From DASPNM01 sp035626515 (GTDB taxonomy: Bacteria; Bacteroidota; Bacteroidia; Chitinophagales; Chitinophagaceae), in contig DASPNM010000023.1 in NCBI GenBank assembly GCA_035626515.1, positions 165,693 to 229,692 on the forward strand: 64,000 nucleotides of DNA, in the 5' to 3' direction. Below the pieces are notes generated by a model that searched no databases, was not told the DNA's origin, and worked only from the letters and a program-made list of their open reading frames with translations. Positions 24,802 to 31,904 of this stretch are shown in pieces. Each line of letters starts with the position of its first letter. The first letter of the stretch is position 1. The position numbers and the translations under genes were made by a program.

Positions 24802-26546
24802 AATTCATTCTTTTTTAGCTGGTCCACGATATAATCTGACGCCCGCATGCTGAGCGCAAGAATAGTCCAGGTGATGTTTTTGTCGGCCTGCGATACGAAC
24901 TGCCCGCCGTCCACGCAAAACAAATTGCGGCAGTCATGTGCCTGGCTCCACCTGTTGAGCGCCGATCGCCGCGGGTCATCGCCCATGCGAACCGTTCCGG
25001 CCTCGTGAATAATCTCTCCGGGTTTGGCAAGTCCCCAGTCATTTTTTTGGTCATCGTCATCGCCCCAGGTGATCACCGCGCCCATGTTGTGCATGATCTC
25101 CCGGAATGTTTCTTTCATGTGCTTCGCCTGCAACCGCTCATGATCGCTCCATTTGACGTGAAAGCGCAGCACGGGAATTCCGTATTTATCGACTACAGCG
25201 GGGTCAATCTCGCAATAATTTGACTCGAGGGGTATGGATTCGCCACGGCCGGCCATGCCGACGCCGCAGCCATAGAAATAACGGTAATCTTCTTTCAGAG
25301 AAGCTCCGTAACCGCCGGCTTCTTTTTTCTTTCCCTTTACCAAATATTTTCCATTCAGGCTCTCGATGCCCCAGCTGAACCCATACGAGGGCTGACTCAT
25401 GCCGCCCCAGTATTCGATATGATAACCCCGCGGAAAGTCAAGCTTTTTGTTGTCCAGCCACCAGGGTGAATAGATATGCATCCCTCCAACACCGTCTTCG
25501 TTGTACCGCTTTCGATCAAGCAGCTGCGGCAGAATGCCACCCATTGCCGCTCCGGTGGAATCATGAAGGTATTTTCCTACAACACCGCTGCTGTTGGCAA
25601 GCCCATTCGGGTGACGCGATGATTTTGAATTCAACAGAAGCCGCGCCGACTCGCAGGCACTTGCCGCCAGGATCACGACCCTGCCCGAAACCTGGTATTC
25701 CATCAGGTCTTCCTTGTCCACATACGAAACGCCTGTGGCCAGACCTTCCCGGTCAGTCAGCACTTCCCGCGCCATCGCATTCGCGACCACTTCTATATTT
25801 CCCGTCTTCATGGCGGGGTAAATAAGGACGCTCGGAGAGGAAAAGTCCGCTTTTGCCATGCTGCAGTTGCGGTTGCACTGGCCGCAGAAAAAACAGGCTC
25901 CCCGGTCGCTGTTGTCAGGGAGTTGTTGTGTCAGAATCGAAAGGCGGGAAGGGATCACGCGTACGCCGGCCTGGGTGGCAGCCCGCCGAATCATCAATTC
26001 GTGCAGCCGTGGTTTGGGAGGCGGTAAAAAAAATCCATCCGGATCATTTTCCAGGCCCTCGTTGGTGCCGAACACGCCAATCATTTTGTCCACCCGGTCG
26101 TAAAAGGGCTTCACATCCTCGTAACCGATCGGCCAGTCATCACCGAGTCCGTCGATGCTGCGTCGCTTGAAATCCCTGGGGCCGAAACGAAGCGAGATCC
26201 TGCCCCAATGATTGGTGCGTCCTCCCAGCATTCGCGCCCTCCACCACAACCAGTCCGTGCCTTGGGCTTTTGTATAGGGCTCACCGTCTACCGTCCACCC
26301 CCAGTAGCTCGCATCAAAATCTCCAAACGGCCGAAACCTGGTGGAAGCGCCGCGCCTGGGCGATTCCCAGGGATTTTTTAGTTGCGTGATATTTTTCTGC
26401 GGATCGTACATTGGCCCCGCCTCAATGATGCAAACCTTGAGTCCGGCGTGCGCGAGTATGTAGGCCGCCATGCCTCCGCCCGCGCCAGAACCGATGATCA
26501 CCGCGTCATATCTACGAGGCTGCTTTCTGATCTGGATGTCTCCCAT
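24798..26546 (-). CDS. GMC family oxidoreductase
   Basis: FAD enzyme oxidising an alcohol or sugar hydroxyl. 582 residues from ATG 26546 (an upstream frame to 26624 adds nothing conserved). FAD motif YDAVIIGSGAGGGMAAY near residue 12, substrate-domain landmarks GRTNHWGRIS, a Cys-rich segment CFFCGQCNRNCSM near 225, and C-terminal GMC segment EAGTVRMGDDP near 520. No signal of its own; probably carried out with its Tat-type partner subunit 3 (24139). Substrate cannot be read; relatives include gluconate-, 2-ketogluconate- and sugar dehydrogenases. Confidence 0.88.
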   Translation of the reverse strand: MGDIQIRKQPRRYDAVIIGSGAGGGMAAYILAHAGLKVCIIEAGPMYDPQKNITQLKNPWESPRRGASTRFRPFGDFDASYWGWTVDGEPYTKAQGTDWLWWRARMLGGRTNHWGRISLRFGPRDFKRRSIDGLGDDWPIGYEDVKPFYDRVDKMIGVFGTNEGLENDPDGFFLPPPKPRLHELMIRRAATQAGVRVIPSRLSILTQQLPDNSDRGACFFCGQCNRNCSMAKADFSSPSVLIYPAMKTGNIEVVANAMAREVLTDREGLATGVSYVDKEDLMEYQVSGRVVILAASACESARLLLNSKSSRHPNGLANSSGVVGKYLHDSTGAAMGGILPQLLDRKRYNEDGVGGMHIYSPWWLDNKKLDFPRGYHIEYWGGMSQPSYGFSWGIESLNGKYLVKGKKKEAGGYGASLKEDYRYFYGCGVGMAGRGESIPLESNYCEIDPAVVDKYGIPVLRFHVKWSDHERLQAKHMKETFREIMHNMGAVITWGDDDDQKNDWGLAKPGEIIHEAGTVRMGDDPRRSALNRWSQAHDCRNLFCVDGGQFVSQADKNITWTILALSMRASDYIVDQLKKNEL

Positions 26547-26710
26547 AGCAGTTGTTTGATGCGACAATTTACAGGATACCCGGAGATCAAAAGATGGACC
26601 TTCAAAAAACTTCTTCACAATCAAAAGGAAAACGGACTCAACCGGAAATAGTTTGGTTTCCGGGCGACGCGCAGGTTCGAAATATTATCTTTAGTCCGAA
26701 AACTTTTACG

Positions 26711-28681
26711 ATGAGGAGGTACCTGATGACGGCAAGCTTACTGATAAAATTGTACGTCGCGGAAGCCCAGTTGTTTTCGTTTGAAAACTATCCGCTGTAT
26801 AGTGGGAACGATCTCGGATTGAGTTATTCGGGGGCACAGTCTGTTTTCCGTATTTGGGCGCCTACTGCGGAAAAGGCGGAGCTGCGCATATACGCGGAAG
26901 GAACGGGCGGTATTCCTTTGGAAGTTGTGGAGATGCAGGAAGCGGAACACGGGACGTGGATCGCGCGTCTAAAAAAAGACCTACGCGGAAAATTTTACGT
27001 GTTTCGCGTTCTGATCAACGGCAAGTGGTCCGACGAAGTGCCGGACCCGTACGTGCGCGCTGTCGGCGTAAACGGCAAGCGCGGCATGGTGGTCAATTTG
27101 CGCGACACCGACCCACCGGGCTGGAAGCAGGACCGCGGCCCCGTGCTGAGACACCCGACGGATGCTGTCATTTATGAATTGCATGTGCGGGACGCGAGCA
27201 TTGCCGCGAATTCCGGCATCCGGCAGAAAGGTAAGTTTGTCGGGCTCACGGAGCGCGGTACAAAAAATTCCGCAGGACTTTCGACCGGGCTGGACCACTT
27301 GCGGGAACTGGGAATTACGCATGTGCACCTCCTGCCTTCATTCGATTTCCACTCGATCGACGAGACAAGGCCAAATTCGCAATACAACTGGGGATACGAT
27401 CCGCTCAACTATAACGTGCCTGAGGGTTCATACGCCACCAACCCGTACGACGGGCGGGTACGCATACGGGAATTTAAGCAGCTGGTGCAGGCATTTCACC
27501 GCAGCGGCCTGGGTGTTATCCTGGACGTTGTTTACAATCATACGGCGCTTACAGATAAATCAAACTTCAACCAGCTGGTGCCGGGCTACTATTACCGCCA
27601 GGATCCGCGCGGAGGATTTTCGGATGCCAGCGCCTGCGGCAACGAAACCGCCAGCGAGCGGGCCATGATGCGCAAGTTTATGATTGAGTCCATGCGCTAC
27701 TGGGTGCAGGAATACCATGTTGATGGCTTCCGTGTGGACCTGATGGGCATACACGATATTGAAACGATGAATCTTATTTCCCGCGAACTGCGGCGGATCC
27801 GACCCGGAATCCTGATATACGGCGAGGGCTGGACGGCGGGCGCCTCACCGCTTCCTGACTCCGTGCGCGCCCTGAAAAAAAATGCTCACAGGCTTAACCG
27901 CATCGCGGTATTCAGCGATGAGATCCGGGATGGGATCAAGGGTCATGTATTCACGCCCGGGGAGAAAGGTTTTGCCAGCGGGAAACCCGGGACCGAAGAA
28001 AGCGTAAAATTCGGAATTGTGGCGGCCGTACGGCACCCGCAGGTCAATTATTCCCGCGTCAATTACTCCAGTGAGGCGTACGCAGCGCAGCCGCATCACA
28101 CTGTGATTTATGCCGATTGTCACGACAACCATGTGCTCTGGGACAAGCTTAACCTTTCCGCCCGAGAGGCTCCGGTGGAGCACCGGCGGGAAATGCATAA
28201 GCTCGCTTTATCGGTTGTGCTGGCTTCCCAGGGGATCGCCTTTCTGCACGCCGGCACCGAATTCCTGCGCAGCAAGAAAGGGGTGGAGAATTCATTCGAA
28301 TCTCCCGACAGCATCAACGCGATCGACTGGGATCTGAAATCGCGGAACCGGGAGGTGATGAAATATGTGAGGGCGCTGGTCAACATGCGCAGGACCCATC
28401 CCGGTTTCCGGATGCGCACTGCGGAGCAGATTACGCGGAACCTGCATTTCCTGGAAAATGTTCCCGCCGGAATGATCGCCTACACGATCAACGGCGAGGC
28501 AGTAGGAGACAGCTGGAAAAAAATACTGGTGATCTTCAATGGCAGCGGAGAGGATCAGCAAGTCACACTTCCCCGGGGTCACTACCGGAGCTTTGTTCTG
28601 AATAATGAAGTCAGCGCGAATGTTTTGACCGGCCGCCTCCGGGTGAAGCGTTATTCCTGTGCGATACTTTACAGGCAGTAA
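26711..28681 (+). CDS. pulA: Type I pullulanase (GH13)
   Basis: Hydrolyses alpha-1,6 branches in pullulan and glycogen-type glucans. 656 residues from ATG 26711 with a signal-like start (MRRYLMTASLLIKLYVAEAQ). CBM48-like domain about 30-150, then the GH13 barrel with the type I signature YNWGYDP (about 220), region I DVVYNHT, region II GFRVDLMGIHD (nucleophile Asp), region III GEGW (acid Glu) and region IV YADCHDNHVLW. A TATCTTTA -7-like box at 26696-26703 lies 7 nt before the ATG. Complements the glycogen genes at 57-64 kb. Confidence 0.93.
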   Translation: MRRYLMTASLLIKLYVAEAQLFSFENYPLYSGNDLGLSYSGAQSVFRIWAPTAEKAELRIYAEGTGGIPLEVVEMQEAEHGTWIARLKKDLRGKFYVFRVLINGKWSDEVPDPYVRAVGVNGKRGMVVNLRDTDPPGWKQDRGPVLRHPTDAVIYELHVRDASIAANSGIRQKGKFVGLTERGTKNSAGLSTGLDHLRELGITHVHLLPSFDFHSIDETRPNSQYNWGYDPLNYNVPEGSYATNPYDGRVRIREFKQLVQAFHRSGLGVILDVVYNHTALTDKSNFNQLVPGYYYRQDPRGGFSDASACGNETASERAMMRKFMIESMRYWVQEYHVDGFRVDLMGIHDIETMNLISRELRRIRPGILIYGEGWTAGASPLPDSVRALKKNAHRLNRIAVFSDEIRDGIKGHVFTPGEKGFASGKPGTEESVKFGIVAAVRHPQVNYSRVNYSSEAYAAQPHHTVIYADCHDNHVLWDKLNLSAREAPVEHRREMHKLALSVVLASQGIAFLHAGTEFLRSKKGVENSFESPDSINAIDWDLKSRNREVMKYVRALVNMRRTHPGFRMRTAEQITRNLHFLENVPAGMIAYTINGEAVGDSWKKILVIFNGSGEDQQVTLPRGHYRSFVLNNEVSANVLTGRLRVKRYSCAILYRQ

Positions 28682-28749
28682 GGGATCATTCTGGTCAGGG
28701 AAGACGGTCAGAGGGTAATGTCAGCAAAGCATTTGCGAGCGACTGTGCC

Positions 28750-28992
28750 CTATTTCTTTTTCAGAGCGCCTGCGTCCATCCAGCGGCCAATTAGATAGCC
28801 GATTGTGCCCAGTGCAGCCGCGCCGACCAAAATCCAGATCAATGCTGCCTGTACGGCAAAATAAAACACGGCAAGTCCGACCAGCGCCCCGAAAATGAGC
28901 ATGATGGGAGCGGCTCCGCCTTTTTCAGCTTTACGTACATGCGGAGGCGGTGTAAAGTGTTTCCGCTTTTTTCGGTGATGAGGATTAGCCAC
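28750..28992 (-). CDS. Small membrane protein
   Basis: 80 residues, not recognised. A basic N-terminus (NPHHRKKRKHF) precedes two hydrophobic helices (PIMLIFGALVGLAVFYFAV and LIWILVGAAALGTIGYLIG) and a basic tail, so a two-span inner-membrane protein is likely. No neighbours that would suggest a function: it lies between pulA and the orphan TPP riboswitch. Confidence 0.75.
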   Translation of the reverse strand: MANPHHRKKRKHFTPPPHVRKAEKGGAAPIMLIFGALVGLAVFYFAVQAALIWILVGAAALGTIGYLIGRWMDAGALKKK

Positions 28993-29101
28993 TTTTTAGT
29001 CAGAAGGTATGAAATTTTTTCGCAGTCGGCGGGGGCGGATCAGAAAATAAAATATGTATTTCACTCCAAAGTGGTCGACACCCGCTGGCATGATTCTTTC
29101 A

Positions 29102-29109
29102 TACTTTTA
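29102..29109 (+). promoter_or_regulatory. -7-like element (TACTTTTA) before the TPP aptamer
   Basis: TACTTTTA resembles TAnnTTTG with the last base changed, and ends 5 nt before the first base of the aptamer's P1 stem. This is the spacing expected if transcription starts at the riboswitch. No convincing -33 box. Confidence 0.4.
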
Positions 29110-29114
29110 GACAG

Positions 29115-29204
29115 ATCTTTTTCCAGGGGTGCTTCACATCGAAAGCTGAGAAATACCCGCAATCACCTGATCCAGGTAATGCTGGCGAAGGGACGGAAAA
29201 AGAT
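29115..29204 (+). promoter_or_regulatory. TPP riboswitch (THI element), orphan
   Basis: The conserved thiamine-pyrophosphate aptamer core is present in order: AGGGGTGC at 29125-29132, GCTGAGA at 29144-29150, ACCC at 29154-29157, CCTGATC at 29166-29172, then GGTAATGCTGGCGAAGGGA at about 29175-29193. A perfect 10-bp P1 stem closes it (29115-29124 with 29195-29204). TPP binding normally represses thiamine synthesis or uptake genes. Here no codirectional gene follows: a terminator is at 29208-29241 and genes from 29251 to 31830 are all on the other strand. Confidence 0.93.
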
Positions 29205-29207
29205 ACA

Positions 29208-29241
29208 GAGAGCTTCTTTTAATTAAGAAGCTCTCGCTTTT
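29208..29241 (+). terminator. Intrinsic terminator immediately after the TPP aptamer
   Basis: A perfect 11-bp stem (29208-29218 with 29225-29235) and 6-nt loop TTAATT, followed by GCTTTTT. It begins 4 nt after P1 of the riboswitch, so it may be the expression platform. On the minus strand the T tract is displaced, so + is the likely working direction. Confidence 0.85.
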
Positions 29242-29250
29242 TAGGCCCCG

Positions 29251-29439
29251 TCAGATTTCCAGGCGTTCGAGCACGATCAGCACTTCCTGCAGCTTTGCCC
29301 AGGCAGCCTGCCATTCTTTTTTCGCCGTGTTGACCTGCTCATCCTGCTCGGCCGTCAGCTGACCTTTCAGTTTAAGATACTCGTCAAACTTTTCCAGCGC
29401 TTCGCGGTGTAGTTGTTCCAGTCTTTCCTTCGCATCCAT
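29251..29439 (-). CDS. Hypothetical small coiled-coil protein
   Basis: 62 residues from ATG 29439 (a TTG at 29460 would add seven). Not recognised. Nearly all helix with heptad-like Leu/Glu/Lys (RLEQLHREALEKFDEYLK, QAAWAKLQEVLIVLERLEI), cytoplasmic. Convergent with the TPP riboswitch/terminator, which any read-through transcript would extend into as antisense RNA. Confidence 0.65.
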   Translation of the reverse strand: MDAKERLEQLHREALEKFDEYLKLKGQLTAEQDEQVNTAKKEWQAAWAKLQEVLIVLERLEI

Positions 29440-29501
29440 GTGTTGCTGTTTCACTGTCAAAGTTACGCCAGTGCAATTTCAGATCGTGGGATTATGGGTG
29501 C

Positions 29502-29530
29502 AACAAAAATCCCGGCCTTCCGGCCGGGAT
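29502..29530 (-). terminator. Intrinsic terminator of the glycine-zipper gene
   Basis: A 9-bp stem (29509-29517 with 29522-29530) and 4-nt loop; on the minus strand it is followed by ATTTTTG. It lies 29 nt beyond the stop of the gene at 29559. Confidence 0.85.
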
Positions 29531-29558
29531 TTGCCCAATACTACTCGCTATCGCGTCT

Positions 29559-30020
29559 TTAATATCTTCCGTCACGCTTGTCCATCGAACGGCCAATGCC
29601 ATATCCCACACCAGCGCCGATCACGCCACCGATAACACCACCGGCTACGCGGTTACGTTTGTTAATCACTGCGCCCAGTACCGCACCACCGGCGCCACCG
29701 ATCACGGCGCCTTTAGCCGCTTTACTCCAACCGCGCTTTGCAGTAGAAGTGGTAGTGGTACCCCGGGTTCCCGCCGTTCTGTAGACGGTACGCGTACGGG
29801 TACGAGCCGGAGCGGTTGTAACGACATTATTTTGCTGGTTGTATTTTTCCATCATGCTGAGCCGCTCGTTCTCGGCCTTCCAGGCCTGGAATTCTGCGAG
29901 CCCGACAGTGTCTGAATACTGAATCTTGGCTGCCTCGGCCGTCGCCGGTTTGCGGTTGCAGGCCATGATCACCAGCGAAGCGATGATCACGAGGGAGAGG
30001 ATGGATAATATTCGTTTCAT
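29559..30020 (-). CDS. Glycine-zipper (YMGG-like) lipoprotein
   Basis: 153 residues. The start has a hydrophobic signal ending VIMACNRK (lipobox Cys about 21), so a lipoprotein is predicted. The middle is Thr/Arg-rich (TAPARTRTRTVYRTAGTRG) and low in complexity; the C-terminal half is a glycine zipper (GAVIGGAGGAVLGAV, VAGGVIGGVIGAGVGYGIG) that should insert as paired helices in a membrane. Known in the family as small outer-membrane or stress proteins; exact role unknown. The region upstream (30021-30173) has notable inverted repeats. Confidence 0.82.
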   Translation of the reverse strand: MKRILSILSLVIIASLVIMACNRKPATAEAAKIQYSDTVGLAEFQAWKAENERLSMMEKYNQQNNVVTTAPARTRTRTVYRTAGTRGTTTTSTAKRGWSKAAKGAVIGGAGGAVLGAVINKRNRVAGGVIGGVIGAGVGYGIGRSMDKRDGRY

Positions 30021-30076
30021 ACTTCAGGTTTTAAGGTTAAACAATGCTGATGACAGCTGTTGAAAAACGAAAAAAG

Positions 30077-30166
30077 TGCCAGAGATCTGCACGTTGTTAA
30101 AGCGCTGGGGCTACAGCTAGCAGGCTTCTGAAAATGAATGCTTTAAGCACCTTCACTTTTAACAAC
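30077..30166. repeat. Structured intergenic segment with nested inverted repeats
   Basis: GTTGTTAAA (30093-30101) and TTTAACAAC (30158-30166) form a perfect 9-bp inverted repeat enclosing 56 nt. Next to or inside it are GTGC/GCAC (30077-30080 and 30089-30092), GCTA/TAGC around 30110-30121 and GCTT/AAGC near 30141. On the minus strand this would be the 5' leader of the glycine-zipper gene. No known RNA family recognised. Confidence 0.5.
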
Positions 30167-30173
30167 CGGCTAA

Positions 30174-30203
30174 TTTGAAAACGCCCCGGGGGCGAACCGG
30201 GGC
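30174..30203 (-). terminator. Terminator after the LEA-type lipoprotein gene
   Basis: GCCCCGG (30183-30189) pairs with CCGGGGC (30197-30203); the minus strand continues with GTTTTCAAA. The plus side is also T-rich, so it may work in both directions. Confidence 0.75.
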
Positions 30204-30231
30204 ATTTCGTTCTTTTTCCGTCCTGTCAGCG

Positions 30232-30711
30232 TTAACGGGACGCCACGATGGCACGAAACTTTTCAATGTTCTCTACGCGCTCAAAACGGATCGGGATCTC
30301 TTTCGAAAAACCAGCTTTTTGCACGCGAGCATGCCCTTCGATTTTTACCAAGGCTTCCTTCTTCTTATAAATATCACGCTGGTTCTTAATAGCGCCCACG
30401 TTGTCGAGCTTGAAAACGACCGGCAGGATGAACTCAGAACGCTTTCCAACTTTTACATTTTCGTCAAGCTGGAAATGACCGAAATAGTCGTTGTCGATAT
30501 ACACATCGCCGCGGGCATTCGTGAGCTGGATGCCGAAATCATTCGGATTGTAGTACACGAGGTCCACTCCCGCTGTGGTCTGCAACAGCCCTACCTTGAT
30601 CAGCCGTACATTTTGGATATCCCGGTATTGCGGCTCCTGCACGTTTTTGAAGCTGCTGCAGGATGCAAGGAACAGGAGGAAGACGGACAGTGTAGAAATA
30701 AGTGCTTTCAT
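30232..30711 (-). CDS. LEA type 2 (LEA14-like) lipoprotein
   Basis: 159 residues with a signal and lipobox (FLLFLASC, Cys about 18). The mature part is a single LEA-2/WHy-like beta-sandwich: NVRLIKVGLLQTTAGVDLVY, YNPNDFGIQLTNARGDVYI (the family's NPN motif) and FILPVVFKLDNVGA. Bacterial members are envelope proteins linked to stress tolerance, without a defined reaction. Followed by a terminator at 30174-30203. Confidence 0.85.
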   Translation of the reverse strand: MKALISTLSVFLLFLASCSSFKNVQEPQYRDIQNVRLIKVGLLQTTAGVDLVYYNPNDFGIQLTNARGDVYIDNDYFGHFQLDENVKVGKRSEFILPVVFKLDNVGAIKNQRDIYKKKEALVKIEGHARVQKAGFSKEIPIRFERVENIEKFRAIVASR

Positions 30712-30795
30712 ACTGATTGGTTTAAAATGAATGAGTAATTTCTATCACCGTCAACGAACTATCACGCCAGTTTCCGTTAAAGGGCTGTGAAAAGC

Positions 30796-31263
30796 TCAGG
30801 CTGGTGTTTCAAGAATACGCTCCAGTTCCCGCAACCAGCCTGCCTGGGCAGGATTTATCTTTTCGTTGGCTTCGGTAACCGCGAACCAGCCGGCACGGTC
30901 CACCTCGGGAAATGTTTTCGTACGACCCGAACCGGGCGGCCATTCGGTTGAAAAATGATTGCTTCGGATTTTCGAAACATCAACATCTTTTTCCAGAGCC
31001 CATGCCAGTACCCATTTCCCGCTCCGCAACCTTACCGGCTGCAGCGCGATAAACTTTCCATTCGCTTTTATGCCCGTCTCTTCGTGCAGTTCGCGCCGGG
31101 CAGCATCCAGTGGATCTTCAGTTTCGTCAAACTCGCCCTTGGGAATGGACCAGGCTCCCTTGTCCTTGTTTGTCCAAAACGGTCCGCCGGGATGCACGAG
31201 CATCACCTCGACGCCGTCCACGTTGCGTCGAAACAACAAAATTCCCGCGCTTCGCTTTGGCAT
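30796..31263 (-). CDS. Nudix hydrolase
   Basis: 155 residues. The Nudix box is complete: GEFDETEDPLDAARRELHEE plus TG (residues about 43-64), coordinating Mg and cleaving a nucleoside diphosphate linked to another group. The start KRSAGILLFRRNVDGVEVML is like small Ap4A-hydrolase/MutT-type members, but the substrate cannot be assigned. Starts 3 bp after the HD-domain gene ends, so the two are cotranscribed. Both act on phosphorylated nucleotides. Confidence 0.9.
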   Translation of the reverse strand: MPKRSAGILLFRRNVDGVEVMLVHPGGPFWTNKDKGAWSIPKGEFDETEDPLDAARRELHEETGIKANGKFIALQPVRLRSGKWVLAWALEKDVDVSKIRSNHFSTEWPPGSGRTKTFPEVDRAGWFAVTEANEKINPAQAGWLRELERILETPA

Positions 31264-31266
31264 GTT

Positions 31267-31830
31267 TCAGATTTTCACTTTTTGCATGCAGTCCTTCACT
31301 GTTTCCAGCGCGCGTTCGTACAATGGGCGGCTCCCTTTTTGCATAGCGTGAAGGATCTCGAGGCATTCTTCCAAATATTTTTTTGCAAAGTCATTTTCCA
31401 CGTTCACAATGTCAAGACTGTTGTCCAGGATGTCCGCATATTTCACGGTTTGTCCGCCGGCGCTGATTTTCGAAAGCCGCTCCGCTTCCATCTTACGCCG
31501 CTTCCGGCGGTTCCATTCCGGGTAATTCTTCTTGATGAATACATCGGTCAGTTCTACGACCATTTGAACGGTCTGGGCCGCATCTTTTTCAGACATTACC
31601 GTTCTCAAAAACACATCCATCTCGTCGCGGGTTACGGGCGTGTCTTCCAGCAGATCGTGCAACAGGGCTGCGCTGAGAACAGAAATATCATTGCTGTATT
31701 GGCGGCACAGCTCCATCACCCTGATCGGATGCACGATGTAGGGCTCAGGTGCGAATTTCCGCTGTTGCCCTGCGTGCGCCTGACTTGCGAAAGCCGTAAC
31801 CTTGTTGAGCGTGTCTTCAAGCATCTTCAA
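31267..31830 (-). CDS. HD-domain phosphohydrolase, RSH/MESH1-like
   Basis: 187 residues. Segment order matches the (p)ppGpp hydrolase half of RelA/SpoT: AFASQAHAGQQRK, YIVHPIRVMELC, then LSAALLHDLLEDTP (HD motif), i.e. the H...HD...ED metal set. There is no synthetase, TGS or ACT domain, so it resembles stand-alone small alarmone hydrolases (MESH1/SAH). The later part (MVVELTDVFIKKNYPEWNRR, KYADILDN) keeps the family's second half, with the D/N segment. Alarmone hydrolysis is inference. Upstream of, and probably cotranscribed with, the Nudix gene. Confidence 0.85.
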   Translation of the reverse strand: MKMLEDTLNKVTAFASQAHAGQQRKFAPEPYIVHPIRVMELCRQYSNDISVLSAALLHDLLEDTPVTRDEMDVFLRTVMSEKDAAQTVQMVVELTDVFIKKNYPEWNRRKRRKMEAERLSKISAGGQTVKYADILDNSLDIVNVENDFAKKYLEECLEILHAMQKGSRPLYERALETVKDCMQKVKI

Positions 31831-31877
31831 AGCTAACTTTCAGATTTGGTGCCGGATTTCGCCCTGCTGCTTCTTGC

Positions 31878-31885
31878 TATCTTTG
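31878..31885 (+). promoter_or_regulatory. Thiolase promoter -7 element (TATCTTTG)
   Basis: TATCTTTG matches the -7 consensus; TTTC at 31857-31860, 17 bp upstream, is a plausible -33 box. The ATG is 20 nt after the element. Confidence 0.6.
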
Positions 31886-31904
31886 CGCCCTCAACAGGAA
31901 AAAG

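Noticed and set aside
26674..26700. T-loop-like GGTTCGA suggesting a tRNA
   Set aside because: No acceptor stem, D-arm or anticodon arm around it; the region is the promoter/leader of pulA.
28939..29226. 95-residue + ORF across the TPP riboswitch
   Set aside because: Its sequence overlaps the aptamer and terminator stem, which explain the conservation; the peptide is low-complexity and basic.
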